From Tolypothrix sp. FACHB-123 (GTDB lineage: Bacteria > Cyanobacteriota > Cyanobacteriia > Cyanobacteriales > Nostocaceae), in the NCBI RefSeq assembly GCF_014697075.1, contig NZ_JACJRE010000058.1:1-46426 (forward strand): a DNA stretch of 46,426 bases. The letters run 5' to 3'. Positions 26,806 through 35,284 of this stretch are shown here, in pieces. Position 1 is the first letter of the stretch; each line of letters opens with the position of its first letter. Under the pieces are notes generated by a model, which searched no databases, was not told the origin of the DNA, and saw only the letters and a program-made list of their open reading frames with translations. The translations under genes and the position numbers were made by a program.

Positions 26806-27444
26806 ATGACTCTGCGTCTAGGTGATACAGTACCCAACTTTACTCAAGCCTCTACACATGGCGACATAGATTTTTATGAATGGGCAGGTGACAGCTGGGT
26901 AGTGCTGTTTTCTCACCCTGCCGATTTTACACCTGTTTGCACCACCGAATTAGGGACGGTTGCTAAACTAAAACCAGAATTTGACAAGCGTAATGTCAAA
27001 GCGATCGCTCTCAGCGTTGATGATGTAGAATCTCACAACGGATGGGTGGGTGATATTGAAGAAACCCAGAGTACAACTCTTAACTACCCAATTTTGGCAG
27101 ATGCAGATCGTAAGGTTTCTGACCTGTACGATATGATTCATCCCAATGCTAATGCATCTGTGACAGTGCGATCGGTTTTTGTCATCGATCCTAACAAAAA
27201 GCTACGTCTGAGTTTCACATATCCCCCCAGCACAGGACGCAATTTTGATGAACTGTTGCGAGTCATTGATTCTCTGCAACTGACAGATAATTACAGCGTA
27301 GCCACACCAGCTGACTGGAAAGATGGAGATGATGTAGTCATTGTCCCCTCTTTGAAAGATCCAGAAGTGTTGAAGGAGAAATTCCCCAAAGGTTACGAGG
27401 TAATCAAACCTTACTTGCGGATGACACCCCAGCCTAACAAGTAA
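26806..27444 (+). CDS. 1-Cys peroxiredoxin (Prx6 type)
   Basis: Thiol peroxidase reducing peroxides, 212 residues. Peroxidatic Cys45 lies in HPADFTPVCTTELG, and no resolving Cys is seen in the C-terminal part, which has the long Prx6 extension (PADWKDGDDVVIVPSLKDPE). The frame extends to an ATG at 26779, but AAGGAAG at 26794-26800 places the start at 26806 and gives the standard N-terminus MTLRLGDTVPNF. A TAGAAT box near 26768 could be the -10 element. It stands alone, closed by a hairpin terminator at 27477. In Nostoc such enzymes protect against peroxide and desiccation stress. Confidence 0.95.
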   Translation: MTLRLGDTVPNFTQASTHGDIDFYEWAGDSWVVLFSHPADFTPVCTTELGTVAKLKPEFDKRNVKAIALSVDDVESHNGWVGDIEETQSTTLNYPILADADRKVSDLYDMIHPNANASVTVRSVFVIDPNKKLRLSFTYPPSTGRNFDELLRVIDSLQLTDNYSVATPADWKDGDDVVIVPSLKDPEVLKEKFPKGYEVIKPYLRMTPQPNK

Positions 27445-27476
27445 GTCTGAAAATTATTTCCTATTGTCTGTTTTTC

Positions 27477-27510
27477 AGGCGCGAAGGTAAAACTTTGCGC
27501 CTTTATATTT
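27477..27510 (+). terminator. Rho-independent terminator of the peroxiredoxin gene
   Basis: Stem aggcgcgaagg / ctttgcgcct (one mismatch) with loop TAAAA and a TTTATATTT tail. Confidence 0.8.
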
Positions 27511-27566
27511 ATGCGTGAAAATAAAGATAAAAGTTAGTCTGGTAATTATTCAAAGCAAGAATAAAC

Positions 27567-27593
27567 CGCCAAGTACGCCAAGTACGCCAAGTA
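27567..27593. repeat. Three CGCCAAGTA 9-bp units
   Basis: Perfect tandem 9-mers downstream of the J-domain dynamin gene. Two copies of the same unit occur downstream of the partner dynamin gene (29994-30009). Confidence 0.85.
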
Positions 27594-27642
27594 AGAAGAA
27601 ATTCAGAGACTTTTTCGTAGCACTCAGAGATGTTTCTAGATA

Positions 27643-29880
27643 TTAATCCGATAAAATTGTATAAGCTTCATTAATTAATCGCATCTTTTCTTGAGCTTGT
27701 TTTTGTAATTGTGGCTGATTCACATATAAATCTGGATGCCATTTTTTCACTAAGTTTTTATAAGCCTGTTTCACTTCATTAATTGATACACCAGGCTGTA
27801 AACCTAAAATACTATAAGCGCGAGTAATTTTATCTTTTTCGGCTTGATTTTTTGGTTGCTGCGGTGCTTTATTGCTTTGGGATGTATTCTGCTGTTGTTT
27901 GTTAGCTTGATAACCAGGAGAACGCATTTCTGCTTTCATTCTTGCTATCTCCTGATCGATTTCCCAATTGCGGAATTTTGCGTCTACTTCTGCGGGATTG
28001 GGTGAGGTTGAAGCTTTGGGTGGAGGAGATGTATTCACGCGCTGATTTGAATTGGCTTGATTAGTCTCAGCAGTTTTATAGGAATATCTATATGTTGAGG
28101 ATGTAGAATTATTCGCTTTTTCTTTTTGGGAATAAGTTTTTTGTTCCTTTTCAACTGGTGGGGTATAGGGTATATATTTAGGTATTTCTCGATAAGGTTG
28201 ATAATTTGTCGATATTTTAGCCTTACTTAACTGTTGTACTAATTGATTAAAACTGATTTGTAATTGCTGCAAATCTTTTCTTTTATTAGCGATTTCTAGC
28301 GGTTCTGGACTACCAGAAAAGCGAGTTACCCTTTTAGCTTTATATTCAAATTCTGCTAAAATTGCTAATCCTTGATTGCTCAATTCAGTAAAATAATTCT
28401 CAGTCACGCCTATGCAGATTTTCGCCACTTGCTGATGATAGGATTCCTGTGCAGATTTATCGTCAGTTTCTTGAATATTTTTGTTTAATAAATAAGAAAT
28501 ACTCCCAACTACAGCCGCACCTACAGGCCCCCCTAATAACCAACCAATACCACCACCTACGGCAATTGCACCAGCAGGTTCTGTTAAATCGTTATTACTC
28601 CCTGGCTTTGGCGGTAATGTAATTTGTGGTTCGTTGGGTAAGGGAATAGATAAATCTTCTGGCCTTTCTTCTTTAAAAAACTCATAAGCTTGATACAGCC
28701 ATTTCATGATATTTAGTTGTAACTCGCTGAGGTCTTTTTTTAAAGTACCTATTTGCCAAGTTTTAAATTTATCTTCTGCGATTGCAACTGTAGCCTCAGT
28801 TTGATATTTCTTTAGCAGATTAGATAATTCTAGCCAATTGCGTAATTCAGTAAAACTCTTATTTAAGCCTTGTTGAATTAAATTAGCGGCTTTTTGTTTA
28901 ACTTCAATTTTTGCATTCTCTTTCTCATCAAAAGACTTAACTTCCTTAAGTAGAGGCTCAATTTTTGCTTGTAAATTTAATTGAATTTGGGAAGCGATCG
29001 CCTGCACTCTCGGTAATCGCACATCGCCCCGATTTTGTTGTAAAATACTGACTATATTTTGCAACGCTGCTTCAAAGGTTGCTAACCCGCTACTCGTAGC
29101 ACCAGCACCATCACCTTTTAATCTCGCTCTTAACGCAGGTAACGCATCTACACGATATAAATTACTAAATCCTGGCGGTAATTCAGCGCGAAAACTTTCC
29201 GCAACAAATAACAGGCGATTTTGTACTTGCTGTTGTTCTTCGGGTTCTAGCAAGTTAATAAAATTAGCAACGAAAATAACTGTTTTAATACCCCTATCTA
29301 GTAGCCAATCGCGCAGGTTTTCCCGTTCGCCTAAAGTCATTAACTTCCGCGCATCAAGTAATTGTACTACCAAATCTGTCGATAACAGGCGATCGCGTAC
29401 TAAACTATCTTGGGCTTCCTTGTCGTTTGTACCAGGTAAATCTAGTAATTCTATACCCCTTTTTAAAAACGGATGGGGACAAAAAACTTCTACAGATGCT
29501 ACATCTTGGTGCATCTGTCTGTTACCATCCAAAATTGCATACTGCTGTAAAATTTCGGTACCGCTACGATAAATTTCGGTACCATCTCTCAACATGATTC
29601 GCGTGCGTAAATCGCTACCATATTTAACAATAATCGCCGCGCCTGTGGTGGGAATTAAATCAATTGGTAAAGTACGATTTCCTAAAATGGCATTTAATAA
29701 GGTTGATTTACCATGATTAAAAGGGCCAAATACCGCAATCTGAAAGTTAGGATTAGTCAGATAATGAGAAATAGTATTGACATCTTGAGATAGTTGTGAG
29801 TTGCGCTCTAAATTTAGCAATCTCGATGTTGATTTAAGCGCATTTACTAAATCCTGATAACTTTCAGATTGTTTTTGCAT
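27643..29880 (-). CDS. Dynamin-like GTPase fused to a C-terminal J-domain
   Basis: Large GTPase of 745 residues. P-loop GPFNHGKST (Lys58), switch Thr in LIPTTGA, and G3 LLDLPGTND. The G4 site reads ANFIN rather than TKxD. A long helical region follows (about 290-430). A glycine-rich hydrophobic hairpin near 437-467 (GGGIGWLLGGPVGAAVVG) could be the membrane paddle. A low-complexity Gln/Asn/Ser/Pro linker (about 575-680) leads to a J-domain (about 686-745) with HPD at 715-717. J-domains stimulate Hsp70 ATPase, so this protein may bring DnaK to a membrane site. It lies directly downstream of a BDLP gene, and paired bacterial dynamins are known to work as hetero-oligomers. Confidence 0.88.
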   Translation of the reverse strand: MQKQSESYQDLVNALKSTSRLLNLERNSQLSQDVNTISHYLTNPNFQIAVFGPFNHGKSTLLNAILGNRTLPIDLIPTTGAAIIVKYGSDLRTRIMLRDGTEIYRSGTEILQQYAILDGNRQMHQDVASVEVFCPHPFLKRGIELLDLPGTNDKEAQDSLVRDRLLSTDLVVQLLDARKLMTLGERENLRDWLLDRGIKTVIFVANFINLLEPEEQQQVQNRLLFVAESFRAELPPGFSNLYRVDALPALRARLKGDGAGATSSGLATFEAALQNIVSILQQNRGDVRLPRVQAIASQIQLNLQAKIEPLLKEVKSFDEKENAKIEVKQKAANLIQQGLNKSFTELRNWLELSNLLKKYQTEATVAIAEDKFKTWQIGTLKKDLSELQLNIMKWLYQAYEFFKEERPEDLSIPLPNEPQITLPPKPGSNNDLTEPAGAIAVGGGIGWLLGGPVGAAVVGSISYLLNKNIQETDDKSAQESYHQQVAKICIGVTENYFTELSNQGLAILAEFEYKAKRVTRFSGSPEPLEIANKRKDLQQLQISFNQLVQQLSKAKISTNYQPYREIPKYIPYTPPVEKEQKTYSQKEKANNSTSSTYRYSYKTAETNQANSNQRVNTSPPPKASTSPNPAEVDAKFRNWEIDQEIARMKAEMRSPGYQANKQQQNTSQSNKAPQQPKNQAEKDKITRAYSILGLQPGVSINEVKQAYKNLVKKWHPDLYVNQPQLQKQAQEKMRLINEAYTILSD

Positions 29881-29934
29881 AGTTTTCTAATTTTATGCTG
29901 TGTATGCAAATATGATTTTGGATTGATATACACA

Positions 29935-29974
29935 GATAAACACAGATTTTTATGGATATACATCTGTGTTTATC
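29935..29974. repeat. 13-bp inverted repeat between the two dynamin genes
   Basis: Perfect arms gataaacacagat / atctgtgtttatc with a 14-nt loop. No T-run follows on the minus strand, so it is more likely a repeat element or RNA-processing hairpin than a terminator. Confidence 0.65.
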
Positions 29975-29993
29975 TATTATTTATTTAACTAAC

Positions 29994-30009
29994 CGCCAAG
30001 TACGCCAAG
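29994..30009. repeat. Two CGCCAAG(TA) units
   Basis: Short tandem copy of the same unit seen at 27567-27593. Confidence 0.65.
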
Positions 30010-30050
30010 AAGAATATACAGAATATCCTACCTGTGAGAAAGACGAGGAT

Positions 30051-32132
30051 TTAACTATAGTAAGCTAATAAGTTACTATAAGCAGCTTCAATCTTTTGTA
30101 ATTGCTCTATCACCTGTTCCTGCAAACTTTTCAGCCGCTTTAATTCACCTTCGCGATTAATCTCTTGTGTGGCTTTTTGCTTAAGGAGATTATCTAATTC
30201 CGATTTGCGAGATGTGATATCGTCGTTGATTCGCTTGCTCACTTCTCTTTCATAAACATCAAAACATTCTTTAACTGCATCGTATACAGTTTGCGATTGC
30301 TCGTGAGCTACTTGGGGTAGGTGTTTAACTAACTCTTTCTTTGCGGTTTTTACTAATTCTTTCCGCGCTTGATCTGCTTGGAGAAAGCCTACACCTAAAC
30401 CTAACAATGCAAAGCCAATCGGCCCGAGAAAAATACCTGTTACGGCTGTAATTATACCGCCAATACCAATCACAGTGAAGTAATTTAATAAGATATTTTT
30501 CCAATCAAATCCTGCGCCAGCTAACGCCACACCAGCTAAATTACCTCGCGATAAAGATAACAACCCCATCGCCCATTTTGCCCATCCGGGAGAGTTATCA
30601 TCTTCAGTAGTAGCAGATGCATGTACTTTGACTTGCTGTCCGGTTAATTTTTCGGTAATTTGGTCTGTAACTTGGCTATAAGATGCGCCATATTGTGCAG
30701 CACTTACAGAAAGTTCTCTAAATGCGCCATTAATATCTTTTTCTGCTGTTAAAGTCCAAGCCGAAAATTTATCAGTAATGTATTGCTCAAATGCTTTTTG
30801 CAAAGCAGTATTAAAAGCATCTCGCTTACCACTACTGAGGAAATCGAATAAATTTAACTCTGGTTGATAGCGTAAGAAATCTGTTTCAAAGGTATCGCCT
30901 AAGCCTAAAACATAGCTGCGGAATGATTCAGAAATTTTTCTCGCTTGGGTGTCTCTGGTGTTGATAATTTCTTTTTGAAATTGATCGCGGATATTTGTCA
31001 GTTTTTTAAATTCTGGTTCTACAGAATCAATTTTTTGTTTCAATTCATTGACATCTTTATCCAGCAATGGTAAACGTCTATCTATGGCTTCGCGAGTATG
31101 ATTACAAGCTTGTCGCGCTAAAGTTCTGACTTGTCGCAATTCTGCGATCGCGCGTTCTCTAGTCAAAAAAGTATTCAAAGATCCCATAAACTCAGGAAAG
31201 CCAGTCCCAGTTAAATCAGCTTCGGGATTTTTTAATCTTTTTCTCAGTGCTTGAATTGAGGAAAGCTCAAATACACGCTCATTGTAAATGCTCTGTCCAT
31301 CTACATAGCAATATTCTGCTAAATTCGCCTGAAATACTTGTCTTAATCTCGCTTCTGCAGCGCTTAATTCTTCCACATCGTCAGGATCTATGAGTGATTC
31401 TTTTACCTGATCCCAAGCATTAATTAAAAAGAAAACACTCAATCCTCGACCTTTAATGTAATTTTCTAGATAGCGACGCTCACCTAATGTACAAGGTTGA
31501 GATGCTCTCATGACAAACAAAATTGCATGACAATTATTGACATACCCTAAAGATAATTCATTCCGCGCTTCTGTATCATTTAACCCAGGACTGTCAACAA
31601 TTTCAATACCCTTTTCTAAAAGAGCTAAGGGATATTCAACCACAGCATAATCAACATCAGGAAAAGCTTGTTTTTTCTCCTGTTCTAATTTCTTTGCTTC
31701 TGCTGGATCGATAGTATATTTATATTTAAAGCTTTGAAAATCTAGCTGTTGCGGACTTTTCCCATCATTAAAGTGAATTGTGACTTTTTTCTCCGTCCCG
31801 TAGCGTAAAACTGTTAATACAGCAGTGCAAGGATTCACATCACTGGGTAATAAATTCTCACCAATTAAGGCATTTAGAAACGTACTTTTACCTCGTTTCA
31901 TATCGCCTAAAACTAATAGGCGAAATACACCTTTTTGCAGATTTTTACTAGCTGCTGTAATATCTTCAATATCTCGTTCTAAACTCAATTTACCTGAAGA
32001 AGATTCACCAGCTAATTCTGCTTGATTAATTGTGTCAGCAAGTTGGCTCAAACATACAGCCATTTTTGCTCTTACTTGCGCTACACGTTCTAAATCGTTG
32101 AGAAATTTGTCAGCCGCAACTTGATTAGTCAT
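30051..32132 (-). CDS. Bacterial dynamin-like protein (BDLP)
   Basis: Membrane-remodelling GTPase of 693 residues, the same length as the structurally solved Nostoc punctiforme BDLP and very similar to it as I recall. P-loop GDMKRGKST with Lys82, G2 Thr in VNPCTAVLTVLRYG, G3 IVDSPGLNDTE and G4-like LINAWDQ. Long helical neck and trunk flank a hydrophobic paddle near 550-590 (FTVIGIGGIITAVTGIFLGPIG). The family tubulates membranes on GTP binding. It lies 14 bp after a small membrane protein gene and 170 bp before the J-domain dynamin gene, all on the minus strand. Confidence 0.96.
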   Translation of the reverse strand: MTNQVAADKFLNDLERVAQVRAKMAVCLSQLADTINQAELAGESSSGKLSLERDIEDITAASKNLQKGVFRLLVLGDMKRGKSTFLNALIGENLLPSDVNPCTAVLTVLRYGTEKKVTIHFNDGKSPQQLDFQSFKYKYTIDPAEAKKLEQEKKQAFPDVDYAVVEYPLALLEKGIEIVDSPGLNDTEARNELSLGYVNNCHAILFVMRASQPCTLGERRYLENYIKGRGLSVFFLINAWDQVKESLIDPDDVEELSAAEARLRQVFQANLAEYCYVDGQSIYNERVFELSSIQALRKRLKNPEADLTGTGFPEFMGSLNTFLTRERAIAELRQVRTLARQACNHTREAIDRRLPLLDKDVNELKQKIDSVEPEFKKLTNIRDQFQKEIINTRDTQARKISESFRSYVLGLGDTFETDFLRYQPELNLFDFLSSGKRDAFNTALQKAFEQYITDKFSAWTLTAEKDINGAFRELSVSAAQYGASYSQVTDQITEKLTGQQVKVHASATTEDDNSPGWAKWAMGLLSLSRGNLAGVALAGAGFDWKNILLNYFTVIGIGGIITAVTGIFLGPIGFALLGLGVGFLQADQARKELVKTAKKELVKHLPQVAHEQSQTVYDAVKECFDVYEREVSKRINDDITSRKSELDNLLKQKATQEINREGELKRLKSLQEQVIEQLQKIEAAYSNLLAYYS

Positions 32133-32146
32133 ATTGACTCTCTAAA

Positions 32147-32467
32147 TTAAGGTTTATTTTTGGGAGATTCCAGAAACAGCTTGTAAGCCATCCAAACCAG
32201 CGCGCCAAACATCACAATTCCCGCAACAGTTGCGGCTATCCTCGCAGCAACCAAAACCGCTACACCAATCCCAAAAAGCTGTAAACCAAGAATGGCTTTT
32301 TTCATCCAAGGTTGAGAGAACTTTTCTGACGGATGCTTGACAGTTTTATGAAAAGGTGCATTAGAAGGATTGAGATCCGCTTCCATTTCCCGAAGTTTTA
32401 ATTCCACTTCGCGCTGTCTGAGATCGCGTTCGCGCTGTTCTAAGTCATGATTGCGATCGCCTTCCAT
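32147..32467 (-). CDS. Small coiled-coil membrane protein heading the dynamin operon
   Basis: Protein of 106 residues, not assigned to a known family. A charged coiled-coil segment fills residues 1-33 (DLEQRERDLRQREVELKLREMEADL). Two hydrophobic segments follow near 58-76 and 78-98 (LQLFGIGVAVLVAARIAATVAGIVMFGALVWMAYKLFL, written here only as a composition cue: Ala/Val/Ile/Leu rich). It ends 14 bp before the BDLP start, so co-translation is likely. This makes it a candidate membrane anchor or recruiter for the dynamin. The call rests on topology and spacing only. Confidence 0.75.
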   Translation of the reverse strand: MEGDRNHDLEQRERDLRQREVELKLREMEADLNPSNAPFHKTVKHPSEKFSQPWMKKAILGLQLFGIGVAVLVAARIAATVAGIVMFGALVWMAYKLFLESPKNKP

Positions 32468-32962
32468 TGGTTTCCACCTCGTTGACGATAAGGAGCTATT
32501 TTCAGTACTTATAATCCGTATTTATGTATTTTATTTTACTAATAAATAAACATCCTCAGTATAATTTCTACTTTAATGACAATTCTTAACAACAAAATTG
32601 CTCAGATATATTAAATTTCACCAGTTGAGCTTGTTTTTTCGGAATTTTTAGCTTCCCTCCGCAACCCAGTAAGCTAATCTGCCTTTAAGTTGCATAATCC
32701 TTAGCTTCAGAAAGACGCGGGGACGCGGTGAAGGGGAGACACGGAGATGCAATTTGAATGATTATTAGCTTAGCTAAGGAAAAGAAAGAACAACCAGGAA
32801 AAGGAGATAAACAAATGACCACTGACAACTGTACGGGCGGGTTCACAGATATCCTCAAATATCCATAACTATCTCCCATAAACCCGCCCCTACTGACTAC
32901 TAATCATTGACAAATGATATGTAAAATGGTCAGCGTATCTCGCTCAATGTAGGCGATCGCTC
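32468..32962. other. Intergenic region, divergent promoters, GC-rich repeat patch
   Basis: 495 bp without a gene. It holds the promoter of the dynamin group (minus) and of the permease (plus). A gacgcggggacgcggtg patch near 32714-32730 is a degenerate tandem repeat. A second patch near 32833-32888 has two imperfect CGGGCGGGTT/AACCCGCCCC arms (rough inverted repeat). Confidence 0.5.
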
Positions 32963-33859
32963 ATGGCCATAACAAAACGGCAAATACCGTCATTTTTACG
33001 CTTTCCCAAAAATCCGAATCTTTCTCAAGTTTTAATGTTGATCGGGTTAGCCATTACTCTATTTTTTATCTTCCTGGCATTCTTCGCACCAGTATTTCAA
33101 GCTTGGGGATGGCTACAAAGTCCCACAGAGTTGTTAAATAACCCCGTTTACGATCCACCTTCCGGTAAATATTGGTTTGGTACTAGTCTTTTAGGACATG
33201 ATGTTTTTTCTCGAACCATCTTTGGCGCTCAAGCTGCTTTGCAAGTGGTGATTTTAGCAACAGCCTTAAGTATGCTAATTGGCGTGCCTTTAGGCATGGT
33301 TAGCGGCTATCTCGGCGGCAGACTAGATAAAATCCTGCTGTTTATTATGGATAGTATTTATACACTGCCTGGATTACTACTGTCAGTAACACTGGCATTT
33401 ATTGTCGGGCGGGGAATATTAAATGCCGCGATCGCTATTAGTATCGCCTACATTCCCCAATATTACCGAGTTGTGCGCAACCACACCGTCAGCGTCAAAA
33501 CCGAAGTATTTATCGAAGCGGCGCAAGCAATGGGCGCTTCTACTTGGACTGTGCTATCTCGCTATCTATTTTTCAACGTTATTCAAAGCGTACCTGTATT
33601 ATTTACCCTCAACGCCGCCGATGCAATTTTAGTTTTAGGCGGTTTAGGATTTTTAGGTTTAGGATTACCAGAAACCGTTCCCGAATGGGGACGCGATTTA
33701 AAACTAGCACTAGAAGGATTATCCACAGGGATTTGGTGGACTACACTGTTTCCCGGTTTAGCAATGACATTAATGGTGGTAGGGTTATCACTACTTGGTG
33801 AAGGTTTAAATGAATTTGTCAATCCGCGTTTGCGACGACAGAATAGTATTCGGAAATAA
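32963..33859 (+). CDS. Orphan DppC-type ABC transporter permease
   Basis: Oligopeptide/dipeptide permease of 298 residues. The N-terminal OppC-like region starts with a membrane segment near 21-45, then a loop containing YDPPSGKYWFGTSLLGHDVFSR, a family signature. The binding-protein-dependent transport domain includes the EAA loop EAAQAMGASTWTVLSRYLF. About six segments in total. The usual partners (DppB permease, DppD/F ATPases, DppA) are not in the window, so it must combine with genes elsewhere, as often happens in cyanobacteria. Peptide, nickel or other substrates are possible. Confidence 0.9.
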   Translation: MAITKRQIPSFLRFPKNPNLSQVLMLIGLAITLFFIFLAFFAPVFQAWGWLQSPTELLNNPVYDPPSGKYWFGTSLLGHDVFSRTIFGAQAALQVVILATALSMLIGVPLGMVSGYLGGRLDKILLFIMDSIYTLPGLLLSVTLAFIVGRGILNAAIAISIAYIPQYYRVVRNHTVSVKTEVFIEAAQAMGASTWTVLSRYLFFNVIQSVPVLFTLNAADAILVLGGLGFLGLGLPETVPEWGRDLKLALEGLSTGIWWTTLFPGLAMTLMVVGLSLLGEGLNEFVNPRLRRQNSIRK

Positions 33860-33917
33860 TTTAGCTCGTTGTGAACATTAATTAGTACACAGACCGATAT
33901 TTGATTTGGAGATTCAG

Positions 33918-34121
33918 GTGAAAGACAATTTGACTTTAGTTGCTGCGGCTACAGGCGGATTTATGCTTTCTGTAGCTTTATCCGGGATTTTACGGGGAAC
34001 ACCAGTTACAGCTTGGCAAGTTGAATCAGGTGTACGCCAAGGGAATGTAAGCAATTTGCAATTTGCAGCTAATAAAAAAGAGAATTCAGAATTTTTTAGC
34101 AATAACACCCAAAAAAGCTAA
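33918..34121 (+). CDS. Small hypothetical membrane or exported protein
   Basis: Protein of 67 residues. The first 30 residues (MKDNLTLVAAATGGFMLSVALSGILRG) form one hydrophobic segment. The rest is polar and Asn-rich. The frame can open at a TTG at 33906, but GGAG at 33908-33911 with 6-nt spacing favours the GTG at 33918. Not recognised. It follows the permease by 58 bp and could share its transcript. A real but minor gene or a remnant are both possible. Confidence 0.45.
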   Translation: MKDNLTLVAAATGGFMLSVALSGILRGTPVTAWQVESGVRQGNVSNLQFAANKKENSEFFSNNTQKS

Positions 34122-34155
34122 GATGCTTTTTGGGCATGGGGCATTGGGCATGGGC

Positions 34156-34190
34156 AAAAGTCAAAAGTCAAAAGTCAAAAGTCAAAAGTC
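34156..34190. repeat. Heptanucleotide tandem repeat, five AAAAGTC units
   Basis: Five perfect units, a degenerate sixth (aagagtc) after them, and GGGCAT-type copies just before (34133-34155). Confidence 0.9.
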
Positions 34191-34291
34191 AAGAGTCAAT
34201 AATCATTTATTTTCCTCCTTGTCCCCTTTGTCTTCCTTGTCCCCCTGCTCCCTGCCCCCTGCCCCCTCCCTAGCCCCTAATCCCTAAAAAA

Positions 34292-35188
34292 GTGGTGAAT
34301 TCTCAAGTAATTGGTATTGATTTGGGGGGAACAGCGATTAAGCTGGGGCGATTTGACCGAGATGGCAATTGCTTGCAATCTCTGACAGTAGCAACTCCCC
34401 AACCATCCACGCCAGAGGCTGTACTGGCGGTAATGGTAGATGCGATCGCTCAAGTCGATCCAGATAATCAAACTGTGGCTATTGGCGTCGGTACTCCCGG
34501 CCCGGCTGATGCTCAGGGACGCATCGCTAAAATCGCCATCAACTTAGCCGGGTGGCGAGATGTACCTTTAGCTGATTGGTTAGAAGCGAAAATTGCTAAA
34601 CCCACAATTATTGGTAATGATGCTAACTGCGCCGGTTTAGGCGAAGCTTGGTTAGGCGCTGGCCGCAGGTTTCAAAATTTTATTATGCTGACTTTGGGCA
34701 CTGGCGTAGGCGGTGCTATCTTCCTCAATGGCAAACTATTTATTGGACATCAAGGCGCAGGGGGAGAACTCGGTTTAATCAGCTTTAACCCTGAAGGGCC
34801 GATATGTAATAGCGGCAATCGCGGCTCTTTAGAACAATACACCTCCATCACAGCCATCCGTCGCCGCACTGGTAAAGAACCTTGGGAATTGGGCGCTCTA
34901 GCAGCAGCCGCCGACCGAGAAGCCTTGACTTTTTGGCAAGAATATGGTAAATACCTGGGTATTGGCTTAACCAGTTTAATTTATGTGTTGACGCCAGAAG
35001 CGATCGTCATTGGTGGCGGAGTTAGTGCGAGTTTCCGGTTTTTTGTACCAGCCGTCAAAGCAGAAATTGAGCAACGAGTAATGCTAACATCGCGTGTCGG
35101 TTTACAAATTATACAAGCAGAATTGGGTAATGCTGCGGGTATGGCGGGTGCAGCCAAGTTAGCATGGCAACATCTTTCCGAATCTTAA
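34292..35188 (+). CDS. ROK family sugar kinase, glucokinase-like
   Basis: Kinase of 298 residues. ATP-binding GIDLGGTAIKLG (residues 8-19), catalytic Asp in GNDANCAGLGEAWLGAG, and a second phosphate loop GTGVGGAIF. The ROK histidine motif is HQGAGGELGL, with Leu where His usually ends it. The zinc cluster CxCGxxGC is reduced to CNSGNRGS, so only the first Cys remains and zinc is probably not bound. It starts with GTG (34292 or 34295). Glucose is the usual substrate of cyanobacterial members, but this is inferred. Confidence 0.9.
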   Translation: MVNSQVIGIDLGGTAIKLGRFDRDGNCLQSLTVATPQPSTPEAVLAVMVDAIAQVDPDNQTVAIGVGTPGPADAQGRIAKIAINLAGWRDVPLADWLEAKIAKPTIIGNDANCAGLGEAWLGAGRRFQNFIMLTLGTGVGGAIFLNGKLFIGHQGAGGELGLISFNPEGPICNSGNRGSLEQYTSITAIRRRTGKEPWELGALAAAADREALTFWQEYGKYLGIGLTSLIYVLTPEAIVIGGGVSASFRFFVPAVKAEIEQRVMLTSRVGLQIIQAELGNAAGMAGAAKLAWQHLSES

Positions 35189-35284
35189 AATACAGCATAT
35201 TTCAGATAAATGAGGTACCCAGGTAAGGGCATGGCACTGCCCATGCCCATCAACAAAGGGAGAGATTTCCCCGCCTTTTCAACT

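Noticed and set aside
33583-33822. Minus-strand frame inside the permease gene
   Set aside because: It is a shadow of the permease reading frame.
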